From: CAXXOK01 sp035353615
Lineage (GTDB): Bacteria > Bacillota > Clostridia > Christensenellales > Aristaeellaceae
Direction of reading: 5' to 3'
Assembly: GCA_035353615.1 (NCBI GenBank)
Contig: DAOPZY010000002.1
Coordinates: forward strand, 116,492-180,491
Length of the DNA stretch: 64,000 nt
Made by a program: the position numbers and the translations under genes. Below are positions 36,001 through 41,366 of the stretch, piece after piece; the first letter of the stretch is position 1; the number at the start of each line of letters is the position of its first letter. A model generated the notes under the pieces. That model had not been told where the DNA came from and did no database searches. It saw only the letters and a program-made list of their open reading frames with translations.

Positions 36001-38366
36001 TGCGCGCCGGTCGGGATCAGCGTTTCATCCGGCACGGTCAGGGTCAGGCGCAGGGCGTCGTCCTCATAGGTGAGGGCGATGGGCTTGGGCAAAACGGCGG
36101 CAAGGCCGACCGAGAGCGCCCCGGTACCCTGGTACTGCGCGCTCAGGCCATCGGCAAGCGGGGAAAACGCGTCCATCGCTGCCGCGGTACCGTCGGCAAT
36201 GGCATACAGGGTTTTTGTGCCCTGATACTGCTGTCCTTTCAGGAACAAATCATAGGTCATGGGCACCCCGGCGGTATCCACCACGGTGTCGCCGGCGGTG
36301 AATCCGGCTGTCAGCGTCGCAAGGCTGGCGATGCGGGTTTCATCCACTGAAACGGCCTCCATGGCCGCCGCGTAATCCGCCCATGCCGCGCCGCTCAGCG
36401 CCGCCGTAAAGGTCGCGTTATCCGGCAAGGCTTCCGGATCGCCAACGGTCACGGTCACGCGCAAATCATCATTTTCAAAGGAGAATACGCTCTGCTTGGG
36501 CTGCACCAGCGCCAAGCCAACGCTCGGCGCGCCCTGCGCGGTAAACTGCACGGAAAGCCCGTCCTGCGTGAGGCTGTAAGCCGCGTCGGAAGCAGGCAGA
36601 TCGCCCGGCAACACAAGGCAGCGCTGCGCCTGCGGGTCGGCAACGCCCTTGACCAGCAAAGCATACGAAACGTCGGCTTGGCCGATATCCACCGGCTGGC
36701 CGTCCAACATGAAGCTTGGGGTTACGGTGCTCAACCATCCTGTGCGCGCTTCTCCAATGCCCTGCGCCTGCAAACGGTCGGCATAGGCGGAATATAGGGT
36801 GTTGCTGACGGAGGCGGTCAGCGTAACGCCTTGCGGGATTGCGCTTGGGTCGGCAACGGTCGCGGTCAGGCGCAGGGAAGCGTCCTCATAGGTGAACACC
36901 CCGGCCTGCTCCGGCGCGGCCTGCGTGGCTTCCGGCACGGCCGCGGGGGCTGTGAGCCGGAATACGTCGCCGTTTTGGAGCGTAAAGGTGAACGGCTGAT
37001 CCGGGGCCTGCGTTGCGCCCTCGGCAGCTTGCCACAGCACGCTGCCGTCCCCCGCGACCAGCGCGGTGGCGGCGGATAGCGCCGATGCGTCCTTCACGGT
37101 AAGCGAAAGCGCGGGCGTAATGCCTTCCAGCGTGGCGCCCTGCGCGTCGGTCAGCGTTACGCGGTAGCCGAGCAGCGTTTGCGAGGAGGTTTCGCCGGCC
37201 GTTTCGTCGGCAGCGTCCGCCACAGGCGTCACCGCCAGCGCCGCGCCCTCGGGCAGCGGGGAAGCATCGTCCGCCGTCGCGGTCAGGGTGATCGCGTCAT
37301 CCTCATAGGTCAGGGTCGCGGGCTGGGGTTCTGGGGTCGGTTCCGGCTGCGAGGCAGGCCCGGCCAGCACGAAGCTGCCGCCGACCGCCAATTGGAAGGT
37401 GAAGCTCTGGGCGCTGTTCGCGCCTTCGGGTTTTTGCCACAGGACATCGCCCTGCGCGTTTACAAGCTCCGTGGCGGTAGAAGCGTCCGTAAGCACATCC
37501 AGCTGAATGCTCAGCGGAGCGTCCGCGCCCAGTTCGCCTTCCGGCACGCGGAAGCCGACATGGTACGCAAGAATGGATTGCAGATTCCCATCCGAGGCCG
37601 GCACTGTGGCGTCGCCAAGCGAGGTCACAAAAAATTCTGCGTTTTCAGGGGGAAGCGCGCCGCCCACCTCGGCGGTGAGGCGGATGGAACCGTCTTCATA
37701 GGTATAAACGCCTTCGCCCGCAGCGGGGGTTTCGGTAGGCGTGGGGGTTTCGCCTGCGGGGCGCGCCGCCAGCAGCAGCGTATCGGCGTTAGTGAGCACA
37801 ACCGTCGTCTGCCATGCGTCGTTGGTTTTTTCGACCTTCGCGGGGTCGCCAACCGAGGCGGCTGCGCTGCCACCCGTGTAACCCGCGCCGCGCGCAGGCA
37901 CAAAACCGACGTTCGCCGCCGCGCTTGCCGTAACGGCCAATCCGTCGGGCACGGTAATCGCGTTTCCGTCCGACGAAAACTGAAGCTGATACAGCCGCAA
38001 CTCCGTGCCATCGGTCAGGCTGTCCGCGCCAAAAGCGTCGGCATAGGCCGTCCGGGCATCGGCAAGGGCCGCCTCATCCTTCACGCGCGCAACTGAAAAG
38101 TCCGCGCCAAAAACGGCGGATTGCGCGTCGGGAGAAACGGAGAACGTGATGTCGTCTACCGCCGCCTGTCGGGCTCCATCCGGCACGGGGCTTTCCGTGG
38201 GCGTGGCCGATGGCTCGACGATCACCCAGCCGTCCGCGTTAAAATACTGTGTATTTTCAGCTGTCGCGGCTGTGGCCGCCATGCCTGTCAGCAGCATTGT
38301 GAGGCTCATCAGGAACGCCAGAATGCTCTTGATACCGCGCTGTTTCCCAGTGTTGGCCTTTTTCAT
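21045..38366 (-). CDS. Giant multidomain surface adhesin with CnaB and SpaA-like repeats and sorting signal
   Basis: A 5,773-residue exported protein. Residues 1-36 are a signal peptide. Residues about 219-1170 hold seven copies of a 130-140 residue module opening with (V/L)TYEDD...L. Residues about 1235-1545 form a choice-of-anchor A type domain ending in GGETHRNPFVG. Eleven CnaB domains (V-T-K-x-W pattern) follow to about 2745. Then come about 23 SpaA-like domains (FSK...LPGA...L, YTLTETxAPxGY) with four more CnaB domains among them. The Lys in the first strand and the Glu in the YTLTE strand are placed as for intramolecular isopeptide bonds. The end carries a Thr/Pro linker, VPQTGDES near residue 5727, a hydrophobic helix and FRKKRR, which is a cell-wall sorting signal close to the class B signal NPQTN. 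The adjacent sortase fusion is the probable anchoring enzyme. No frameshift was seen over 17 kb. The ribosome binding site is weak. Confidence 0.9.
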   Translation of the reverse strand: MKKANTGKQRGIKSILAFLMSLTMLLTGMAATAATAENTQYFNADGWVIVEPSATPTESPVPDGARQAAVDDITFSVSPDAQSAVFGADFSVARVKDEAALADARTAYADAFGADSLTDGTELRLYQLQFSSDGNAITVPDGLAVTASAAANVGFVPARGAGYTGGSAAASVGDPAKVEKTNDAWQTTVVLTNADTLLLAARPAGETPTPTETPAAGEGVYTYEDGSIRLTAEVGGALPPENAEFFVTSLGDATVPASDGNLQSILAYHVGFRVPEGELGADAPLSIQLDVLTDASTATELVNAQGDVLWQKPEGANSAQSFTFQLAVGGSFVLAGPASQPEPTPEPQPATLTYEDDAITLTATADDASPLPEGAALAVTPVADAADETAGETSSQTLLGYRVTLTDAQGATLEGITPALSLTVKDASALSAATALVAGDGSVLWQAAEGATQAPDQPFTFTLQNGDVFRLTAPAAVPEATQAAPEQAGVFTYEDASLRLTATVADPSAIPQGVTLTASVSNTLYSAYADRLQAQGIGEARTGWLSTVTPSFMLDGQPVDIGQADVSYALLVKGVADPQAQRCLVLPGDLPASDAAYSLTQDGLSVQFTAQGAPSVGLALVQPKQSVFSFENDDLRVTVTVGDPEALPDNATFTAALSGAAWADYAAAMEAVSVDETRIASLATLTAGFTAGDTVVDTAGVPMTYDLFLKGQQYQGTKTLYAIADGTAAAMDAFSPLADGLSAQYQGTGALSVGLAAVLPKPIALTYEDDALRLTLTVPDETLIPTGAQLTAAVTPAEWATYADRLQATGLDETGVQRLLSLTATLTADGQPVNTAGMALQYSLLLKGEQADGLVAWVANAETVAKADSLTQTDEGAAVTFETAGDTALGLALATPKFTQYTFEDDTLRLRVTLPEDVQLPQDALLSVTHTPGVWADYAKRLQAQGYDETRVMSLINLNVGFTLNGQPVSMAGVPMACELLYKNQPFDTMQGWTLTADAAQAVETFTTGTEGATATFTLTDAPEIGLAVTLPGRTVYTYEDDQIYVVATLSDPSAIPEGSTLLVTPVTIDETLQPYVDMLQQANDEAKAAATDSAQATQSPDANASSEGETTTDIQTAADSSVLLPGYAAYDIRFELNGVEYEPEAGKVNISISQQGATAFDSAASDVKVIHLKEQDGAITPEILDANVQQDSDASGGTIDFNTNSFSVVILPTMPTDTTRLKYTSVSSTSTPTFVNSEFYFDTPLGIAGNFLITAFTKATIGADTNGNILAAAASVGAQRISSRYALDFYELNYINQYDWTSDNSNIGGDFNPEHKVLALGASNLVSVNVNNSGPDDDYFVLTSGTKTTRFDKMFSLYQDTNDTSPYINLATVKSDMSTLSEKLKGYSENYDTITGTSEITVNAKAGEVNVININAANANTAYITSAKKWFVNLPNLNTTVIVNVDCSSFTGTINMPGVIEVVNGVQKDYHERTSVSEYNDGLILWNFYNAKDRTISAQAAVYASILIDGNGGTFTTNSNVDGSMIADNVNPTGGETHRNPFVGKLTAPKTIEVTKVWKDVNGNVITPPTGSTATIQFYKNAGTSSSPSYVTDASWTVELNAGNSWTADWTLPVTGYDYYAKEIKINNVAVSSSGAYDFASGSTSLYGVTYSGNTGVRSGTITVTNKQKEVTTYTVTKVWQDANGANYSGTTPPVTLNLMQGSTVYDSVTLPQNSSLSYTFINLPKYSSGTTPYMYSVQEATPATGAGYTLYSTNSASGTVVNRLVSAALTLTKTWDDTGFTASRPASVNVTLTRYMADGTTQDSGFTPKSYTLSSSTTPAWSTTTEALPEGYFTSTYTYQKYVYKISETAPTGYVASYPANLSVKNTYQTKTVSVTKIWKDSANAAGTLTYPTSGPAFTVNVLNPRLAAGQQVVDTLIFTANDTNLTKTSKALPKYDATGEIPYTVEEVAPIDYTKSGPTETTPAGQSNQTFSITNTRIETSKSVVKTWDNSQYSGLIALVRPKVIYTLYANGVSTGRTLEVAAGSADTAYNVTFNHLPQYDTSGEITYSVREALYPSANAAYSISFSGMGVTNKLAVKDVTVTKNWLAADGSSFSGTKPSVVIELWQTTATDTTGAKIATYTLPATEASHKFTNLPAYAADGTAYIYIAKEQAVDGFTPTYSADKLTVTNTQKATSIRVTKNWSNGSYSGSYSGSDGIKRPALTVYLLNGDDRNTVANNAGTYTFTAGVRNTDTYTFTNLPEGHYVNGQYTLYVYQVVEQDAVTGYTTGGPATAQNSYTLTNTLQTTSITVSKTWVMAGGDTAVPAVRFNLLRDGEIIATNAVAASQTTPATYSWSWNNLPVVNPATGALCTYTVQEIIDPTTADNNAVAGNAANAFTQAFSAGSGTATVQIAAGPTAVISGSGTASIQITNTQKKISLSGTKSWKAGTDDYTLVKPSVTVELKRDGNSLSPARTQTILFNSSNPTYQFTDLPQMNPTTGVAYAYSVTETPALTGFTPTYSATANNLDIVNQLDMIHVVVNKTWADSADANADTTYASQSVTVQLMRRKTSETVSTAVPGVNARTFTGSTTFDNLPAGVVEADGSFTRYLYTVEETALPGFTATVTPPASANGGGDQTVAVLNTRTRINVGATKQWMNNAGATQTPPTGASVTFQLWRSVNGGAAEAMSGRTVVLDGKPETASGNVTDYENTAWHATFTGLATYGLNGDAYTYTVKEQSVPAGFRVLYAQGSTAYETLVNNLQTALRVAKVSNPNSEPLANAGFTITNKTNPTETYALPAGQTVTSWDWTGLSADTEYTLTETTTPAGYFPASAVDFKISSADGNVYTKDASQQYTVVAANHQITVTDDPIVLYVAKLNGTGDSTLTLSALKTLMTASPERFLNHAVLTLYSVSGATETPVQTLTLDADPAAAYYQLGTAAHPLVAGGQYILRETTAPDYYKKAADISFTVDKTMNNFVLMMYDEPIQYKTFEVKKTWNGGAGKNVTFDLYMGPEGSRTLLETVTLSADDADATVAFQGSTAIKCKNGQYPMTDADGNPIEYTVTERAVDGYITGPMALDTANSTDTLARYAITNTPVTVTFSKKAMVGSDELPGASLALYLGDGSVTDAEHTVASWTSGSDGVDGNGKLKPHVLIGELTVGQEYTLTETTAPNGYAVTESVRFTVNADGSLTAVGTSPDNTNVGDHGVTMRDKPLNLTVSKTTMGGVDLPGAKLTLTDTTDQQTVATWTGVTSGSKAFSSTIALNAGNYEYTYNSDEQEYPLIAGHTYRLVEDQAPLGYLVATEVNFILNEDGTATLLANSNGVVSNAADSATVTLKDDQSSLLITKKTTGGAVQSNAKFVLYYYDAQAANHLGSVAYPLTQSDPAIVTDANGEFTLRGLHHNTAYVLVETEAPEGYAIADPITFTYLDNDHTDTQPTVAVTDSLAYFRVRKVDSDMNPVAGATLGIYNAAGTTKLASVTSVGASTGNEQGWVTVDTESVSGLSTGESYILREISPPAGYSLNATDVPFTFGTDNQTTVQVSNEKLELYIDKTDIAGSPVVGAHLQITDNTLGGTLVDEWDTAKNADGSIVSHPVALSKLIAGHTYTLTETLAPDGYARAESIQFRIANDGAVSLVNENNGSLNGATLTMQDGYTTVELVKQNANQDKLTAARFTLYRSNAQGDAIEAIGSAGVKFEKLASGYYLLRETTVPDGYVAMADLPFQFTYDGATGATTFVVNASRATDDVQTSLVNGYATVTVTDAPTLVKVRKVNAATPAVAIAGATLAVYTDDNGKPGDPVPNTTFVTSLSDPTATGDDKSVHVYDHVLTAGVQYWLVEESVSDNTLYALAEPVPFTVGETADPVEVTMVNRTLELTLYKLDSGAYDAQTGAYTGNPVDGIDLTLTGPQRKTDGTVVTDGTWTWNTSNVNPKTLTLADGLIAGKTYTLSEDPASVKPTHQYADPITFTLSDYGGSKSVVMVDALTGTVKVEVTKQWWNAAHTSKLADSELRDTLTQVSVVLKRTVPGGTAETVGTYNVLKSNGWKLTIDDLPKADQSGKVYTYTVEEQNVPTGFALNGVGDNQGTNGNFAYTVDNDAYEATFSKRDLDSGDELLGATLRILDANQQELTRWTSDGTPHVVTGILTPNTDYFLEEVGAPDGYTVTTTFAFHLDENMVPSVQNVTAGGVDENNVVYMSDAATSVSISKRILGTATELPGAVFSITPATAATGFTNAFTWTSGSDGTDASGNLKPHTLRGLLVGTTYTLSETQPNGYIPAPSINFTVDSHGVIRTKLTAQDESEYAATAESGLITVYNTPVTVTFSKTALVGSDELPGAKLALYLGDGSQTDTAHTVATWTSGTDGTDDSGKLKPHILTGQLIVGQEYTLTETTAPYGYAVTESVRFIVNADGTIAAVGTPPTLTGVGAHSVTMKDQPTLVRFSKTTLTKAKEIANAQLTLTDITPDQDQLDGDALLSWSWSSGSQPHEIKGDLRVGHTFTLEEKRAPDGYTLAETITFTLRADGVIVALDAQGQPVTNADGELVTSTNTVLMFDAETKLSIAKVDDQQTPKPVPGATLKVFKVASQTDTTLGQQAATVITDSNGLADVTGILALDQWYVVTEDLAGTPAGYTTATASAPFQLSADGTKEITLTDPRTVFRVGKLDSRDHTTLLAGATLTIYDSMVDADGKTVPNLAAAPVATVVTEAGVTTPIYGLLLGHTYFLYESVAPDGYLRNTDTYTKFEIDADGKTAVYSVDAPSSVKLRKTDAAGNAITGATLALVMGEDAVNYDPATDVINTWTSDKLTDHTEYQLLLNTPYTLVETGAPAGYTLNTAGVTFKLDDNGQVVLLRGGTADATTVDLVSMGDQSIHVVFSKNATGNLTAELPNANLKITHTDATLGEVTDDAWQTAAVNPSPHVVTTTLRADDTTVYTFTEVGAPAGYTIAGSISFKLDLNGNVKIQQPDGSFVAPADNKVVMTDAPITFLIAKQNEDGDYLAGAEFEIVPDIEGKPGETAVTGFSKIVSEDQPTEVSGLPAGSYWLVETKAPVGIDASGNPVYYKLAQPKAFTVTDELLTGDQRVTVTVTDSPTTVTVLKLDSDQLDANQNPTGNRVKDVTVTLTRKGETTVLDTFTFDGFKDWVLTPGLIEPGATYTLTETATPADYLSFGSMDFTMEADGDARWILVNTLIAKRSITVNKVWSNSAVARQPVTIDLYRSDDLTTPYRSLPLPITADSVTFDNLPDKASNGAEYTYTLAESTATGYLPGVFTGPTVSADQKAYAYTLTNKPTALVVSKMAADTATELPGATLRIVKGNGVGYADSDIVETWQSGSDGQNADGTYKPHTLYGKLEPAKQYTLLEVSAPNGYLPAVSLTFTYTPDSNGSRTLTLTDQPTRVRFGKLDNLTGTLVEGATFDVYDDAAWQSNPSTAKPVFSFTSKTTYVETVAKLTAGKLYRLVETGAPAGYQLNGATLQFRAPSDSGTATVTLSDPRIYYFAKISASTGLAVPKAKLKVTDSSGNTVIPEWTSTGEPYEFVNTDTNGEPILKSGVTYRLVEVSAPDGYELNSTAVTFTLDSKGLINGGTTVTMTNTPVDTPTDDTIDLTIHKTWVDNGNAGNTRPTAGLTVNVYRKLSTQTDYSLMMSVTVPTRNSNNWYLTILGLDRYDNSGVEYNYRAREVVPTGYTVTYANNGFTMVNTYPGNGESPTPTPITTLTPTPNASTTRVPTSVKYVDGQWVYIDDNQVPLGVVPQTGDESNYLLWGLAIVLPLLLAAMAGWFVFRKKRRDAKTGADKA
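21640..30125 (-). repeat. SpaA-like domain array inside the giant adhesin gene
   Basis: About 23 SpaA-like modules of 100-120 residues, with CnaB modules inserted near 29455, 26460, 22850 and 21630. Two modules at 28770-29150 and 25108-25490 are almost identical in protein and DNA, which points to a recent internal duplication. Other modules have drifted widely. Confidence 0.8.
30126..33720 (-). repeat. Array of eleven CnaB domains inside the giant adhesin gene
   Basis: Eleven consecutive modules open with a (V/I)T-K-x-W pattern, at about 33720, 33350, 33060, 32745, 32420, 32135, 31845, 31505, 31110, 30815 and 30480. Each carries a YxVxE strand. The spacing is about 100-120 residues. Confidence 0.8.
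34740..37712 (-). repeat. Seven N-terminal YEDD modules of the giant adhesin
   Basis: Seven copies start near 37712, 37317, 36900, 36490, 36075, 35672 and 35265. Each has a TYEDD- or SFEND-type opening and a (D/P)x(A/L)(I/L)P motif. Copies 3 to 6 also share a WxxYAxxLQAxGxDETR-like segment. I do not recognise this module as a named family. Confidence 0.7.
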
Positions 38367-38484
38367 TGGTCATACCCGCTTTCTGCTCAACCGGTGTCGG
38401 TGTTGGTTTATATTCAAGCTATGGACTGTAACCGCCAAAACGGCGGAAGTTTCCAATAGGTAGATTTATACCCATTACAACCAT

Positions 38485-38513
38485 ATTCTATAACGTGTTT
38501 TTTGCAAAGTCAA
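38485..38513 (-). promoter_or_regulatory. Promoter of the giant adhesin gene
   Basis: On the minus strand TTGACT (38508-38513), 17 bases, then TAGAAT (38485-38490), in an AT-rich patch. The leader to the start codon is about 110 bases. The remaining upstream gap to 39014 has a perfect 14-base palindrome TTACATATATGTAA at 38720-38733, and a CGGTTACATAT element repeated in the opposite sense near 38515. These could be regulator sites. No gene is supported in this gap. Confidence 0.65.
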
Positions 38514-39014
38514 ATATGTAACCGTCGTGTAACCCTTTTGAAATCTAGGTTTTTCCATGACTTTTCCAAATCCTTCTGATGGGGCAGGGATGGAAGAAGC
38601 CTTATCGACGGCTCCAATTCAAATATGCACCAAATAAGTCGATCATATTTTATGCAATATGTATATCTTCATCCGTGCCATTGAGAAACGCCTCCGCCGG
38701 AGCGTATGGAAACAGTCGGTTACATATATGTAAAACTGAAAGACTCTTTCGCCCGCGGAAAAAGCAATGAAAAAACGCTTGCCCACCCGCTGAAAAATAA
38801 GCGACGTCCGGTACATAAACCCGGCGAGCTTAACCGCCGCGCCCCGGCAGGGGTTTGCGAAAATGCCCCCCGTTTGATGCAGGATGGAGGCTTGAGCCGT
38901 GCTGCGGATTGCAGCGGGGGGTGTTCAGGCTGCTACGGAAGCAATACGGCGTGCAATTTTCAGTTGAAACGGGTTGCCGCGCAAAAAGGCGCCCGCACCC
39001 CATAAAACGCGGCG

Positions 39015-39521
39015 TTATACCTCGGTCAGCGCGCTTTCCTGAACGCAGGCATAGTAGGCCGTTTCCTGATTGCGAACCAGCGTTGCCTTGAACACGGCAT
39101 TGCGCCGCGAGAGGATTTCGGCTTCCTCCGCATCCACACCGCGCGCAAATCTGGGCATGCCGGCGTCGCCTGTGAAGCGGATGGTCTGGGCCACCGCGCC
39201 TTCATGCCAGAAGATCAGCCACTGTTCGCCCTCCCCCAGCTCAGCCGGGTTCACGTTCCATTCGCATAGCGTGCGCCACGTCCATGGGTCCAGCGTTTCC
39301 CCCTCGCCCACCACCTGCACGGCGTCCCACGGGTCGGGGTATACGTCCGCCAGGCGGAAGGTCTGCCCATTTTTCAGGTAAGGCATCAGCTTGCGGGCCA
39401 GGATGGTATTCGGATCGGTGTCCGCGTGCGAAAAACCGCCCGAAAAAAGCAGGCCGATCCCCCCAAGCGAAAGGATCGCGATGGCAAGCGTGAGCAGAAT
39501 GGTTTTCAGCGCTTTACGAAT
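39015..39521 (-). CDS. Small membrane-anchored or secreted protein of unknown function, apparent ATT start
   Basis: No family is recognised. From the first ATG (39386) the product would be 123 residues and lack a leader. The frame is open a further 45 codons to an ATT at 39521 that has AAAGGAGG seven bases upstream. The extended product of 168 residues begins with RKALKTILLTLAIAILSLGG, a basic N-terminus plus hydrophobic helix, as expected for a signal peptide or membrane anchor. The frame has no ATG, GTG or TTG between the upstream stop (TGA at 39546-39548) and 39386. The rest is rich in Trp, Asp and Glu with two Trp-x-Trp-like patches. It sits next to the adhesin gene, on the same strand upstream of it. 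Confidence 0.65.
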   Translation of the reverse strand: MRKALKTILLTLAIAILSLGGIGLLFSGGFSHADTDPNTILARKLMPYLKNGQTFRLADVYPDPWDAVQVVGEGETLDPWTWRTLCEWNVNPAELGEGEQWLIFWHEGAVAQTIRFTGDAGMPRFARGVDAEEAEILSRRNAVFKATLVRNQETAYYACVQESALTEV

Positions 39522-39639
39522 GGGAATCCCTCCTTTGCCGGGCGTTCAGGCGGCAGAATGGACATTTGCGACGTAAGGGCGGCCATGCCCAAGGCGTGTA
39601 GGCATTGCGGACGGCGCGGCTGTTACGGCGTATCCTTTA

Positions 39640-39740
39640 TATTAAACGTTTCAGATGTTGCAAATATTTCGGACGTTGCGAATATTTCGGACGTTGCGAA
39701 TATTTCGGACTTCGAGGATATTGCGGTCGTTAGGGACGTT
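39640..39740. repeat. 18-bp tandem repeat
   Basis: AATATTTCGGACGTTGCG is repeated with period 18, about three full copies plus degenerate flanks. It lies in a 650-base gap with no gene that can be supported. Both strands are open through the repeat, but this follows from the unit being a multiple of three. Confidence 0.7.
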
Positions 39741-40178
39741 GCGGATGTTACGCGTCCCGAACCCGGACGGACATAGCGACCGAATGCCGCCGCCGAAAAA
39801 TTTTCGTGCTTAACAGAGAGAGCATTCTCGCCCCTACCGGCCCCCAAAACCTCCGCCCCCGGCGCCGCAAAAGAGCGGCGCGCCTTTGCCGGGCGGGCTT
39901 TCAGGCCTGTTGGCAAGGATTCTTCTGCATTGTACATCGCGAGGGCGGCAGCGTTAACAGGGTCTCGGAGCCCTTTTGCACCCCCTCCGGCAGGCTTGCA
40001 GGCCATGCCACAAGGTGGTACAATCAGGTTGTTGCCGTGCGGCACCACAATTGCACATTTTCAGGCGAAGCGCACAGCCGTCAGGCCTTTCAAATCAAGG
40101 GTTAAGCGGCTCTAACGCCCGCGAAGGCTCGGCGCCCGGCGCAACGCCCGAAATGGAAATTACGCAAGGGGGCATTGA

Positions 40179-40799
40179 ATGGTACGCAATATTGTATTCG
40201 ATATGGGCATGGTGCTCATGGATTTCCATCCGCTGGAAGCCTGCCGCGCCGTCGCGCCGGATGAACAAGGGGCGCAGGAAATCTACGCCGCGCTTTTCGG
40301 CCATCCTGAATGGATCAAGCTGGACGACGGCACCATCACCGAGGAGGAACTGGCCAAGCACGCCATGGCGCGCCTGAGCAACGAAAGCCTCCGCCCGCTG
40401 GTTCCCGCGCTGTTTGCCGGCATGCCCTACAATGTCCTTACGCCCATCCCCGGCATGGCCGAACTGGTCGATTGGGTTTTCGACTGCGGCTTTGGCGTAT
40501 ATCTGCTCTCCAACGCCGGTTTGATGGTCAGCCAGCACCGGGAGATCATCCCCCGGATCGAAAGGTTCCACGGCGTGGTGTTTTCTGTGGAGGAGGGTAT
40601 TATCAAGCCAAGCCCCGAAATCTACCGTCATTTAACCGACCGGTACCATCTCAACCCCAAGGAATGCCTGTTTATCGACGATAACCCCGCCAACGCGGAA
40701 GCCGCGCGCCAGATTGGCTGGTACGGCTATGCCCACAACGGAGATATCCCCGCCCTCAAGCGCCTGCTGGAAGCCTGCGCCAGAGAGCTGGCCGATTAA
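40179..40799 (+). CDS. HAD family phosphatase (YihX-like)
   Basis: A 206-residue cytoplasmic hydrolase. Motif I is VFDMGMVLMDF with the nucleophile Asp8; the second Asp of the usual DxD is Gly, as in the DxGNV form of the YihX group. Motif II is LLSNAG, motif III the Lys in IKPSPEIYRHL, and motif IV is FIDDNPANAEAA. A helical cap lies between motifs I and II. Relatives dephosphorylate sugar phosphates such as glucose 1-phosphate; the true substrate is not known. AAGGGGG precedes the ATG. Confidence 0.88.
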   Translation: MVRNIVFDMGMVLMDFHPLEACRAVAPDEQGAQEIYAALFGHPEWIKLDDGTITEEELAKHAMARLSNESLRPLVPALFAGMPYNVLTPIPGMAELVDWVFDCGFGVYLLSNAGLMVSQHREIIPRIERFHGVVFSVEEGIIKPSPEIYRHLTDRYHLNPKECLFIDDNPANAEAARQIGWYGYAHNGDIPALKRLLEACARELAD

Positions 40800-41142
40800 A
40801 GGTTTCCCAGCCGTTCCCATCGCGCGGCCTCAGACCCGCGCACGGCTTTCTTTTATCCTCATACAAGCCCAAACGCCGGCGGCTGCCCATCGCGGCCGAC
40901 CGACGTTTTTTTCTGTCCGGAAGCGCTGAGCCGAAGGTTGCCGCGAGTCTTCGCGCAAACTTTGGAATCCGGTTTCATCACGGGCAAAGTAGCCGCTTAG
41001 CCCTGCGCGGCAAAAGATCAGCAAACGTCAATTTATTTTACTTGTCGATATTGCGCAAATCCTTTGCTGATAAAGCGTCTAAGATGCTCACTCAGCCTTT
41101 GGCTCAACCGTAACCGGCATTTTGAAAGAGTGAGATATTTCA

Positions 41143-41160
41143 TGATATTTTGAGATATCA
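41143..41160. promoter_or_regulatory. Inverted repeat upstream of the small heat shock gene
   Basis: TGATAT and ATATCA separated by six bases lie in an AT-rich patch. It could be an operator. The CIRCE element usual for HrcA control is not present. The rest of the 566-base gap has no supportable gene. Confidence 0.35.
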
Positions 41161-41236
41161 TCAGTATTCATATCATTTTACATGATTCGCGTTCTATATT
41201 TGACTATTGTTGACTTATAACGTCGGCCAGCCGCAT

Positions 41237-41265
41237 TTGACTATCTTTGATCTTGATGGTATCCT
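41237..41265 (+). promoter_or_regulatory. Candidate promoter of the small heat shock gene
   Basis: TTGACT (41237-41242), 17 bases, then TATCCT (41260-41265), about 100 bases before the start. An ATTTGACTAT direct repeat lies 37 bases upstream. Confidence 0.4.
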
Positions 41266-41366
41266 TACATCACGGTTCGGGGGAAAACCCCAGCGGGGAA
41301 CCTCCAACCACCTAAATCAGTTTAAACCATGGGCATTAGAAGCCCGCATCAAAAGGAGGATGCACT

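Noticed and set aside
38514..39014. Cyclic di-GMP riboswitch ahead of the adhesin
   Set aside because: The transcript leader from the mapped promoter is only about 110 bases, and no GEMM-type core was seen there.
39640..39740. Possible CRISPR array or coding repeat
   Set aside because: The units are directly adjacent with no unique spacers, and the only encoded peptide is a simple repeat with no start site.
41020..41366. CIRCE operator for hsp20
   Set aside because: No TTAGCACTC-N9-GAGTGCTAA pattern is present; only a different inverted repeat was found.
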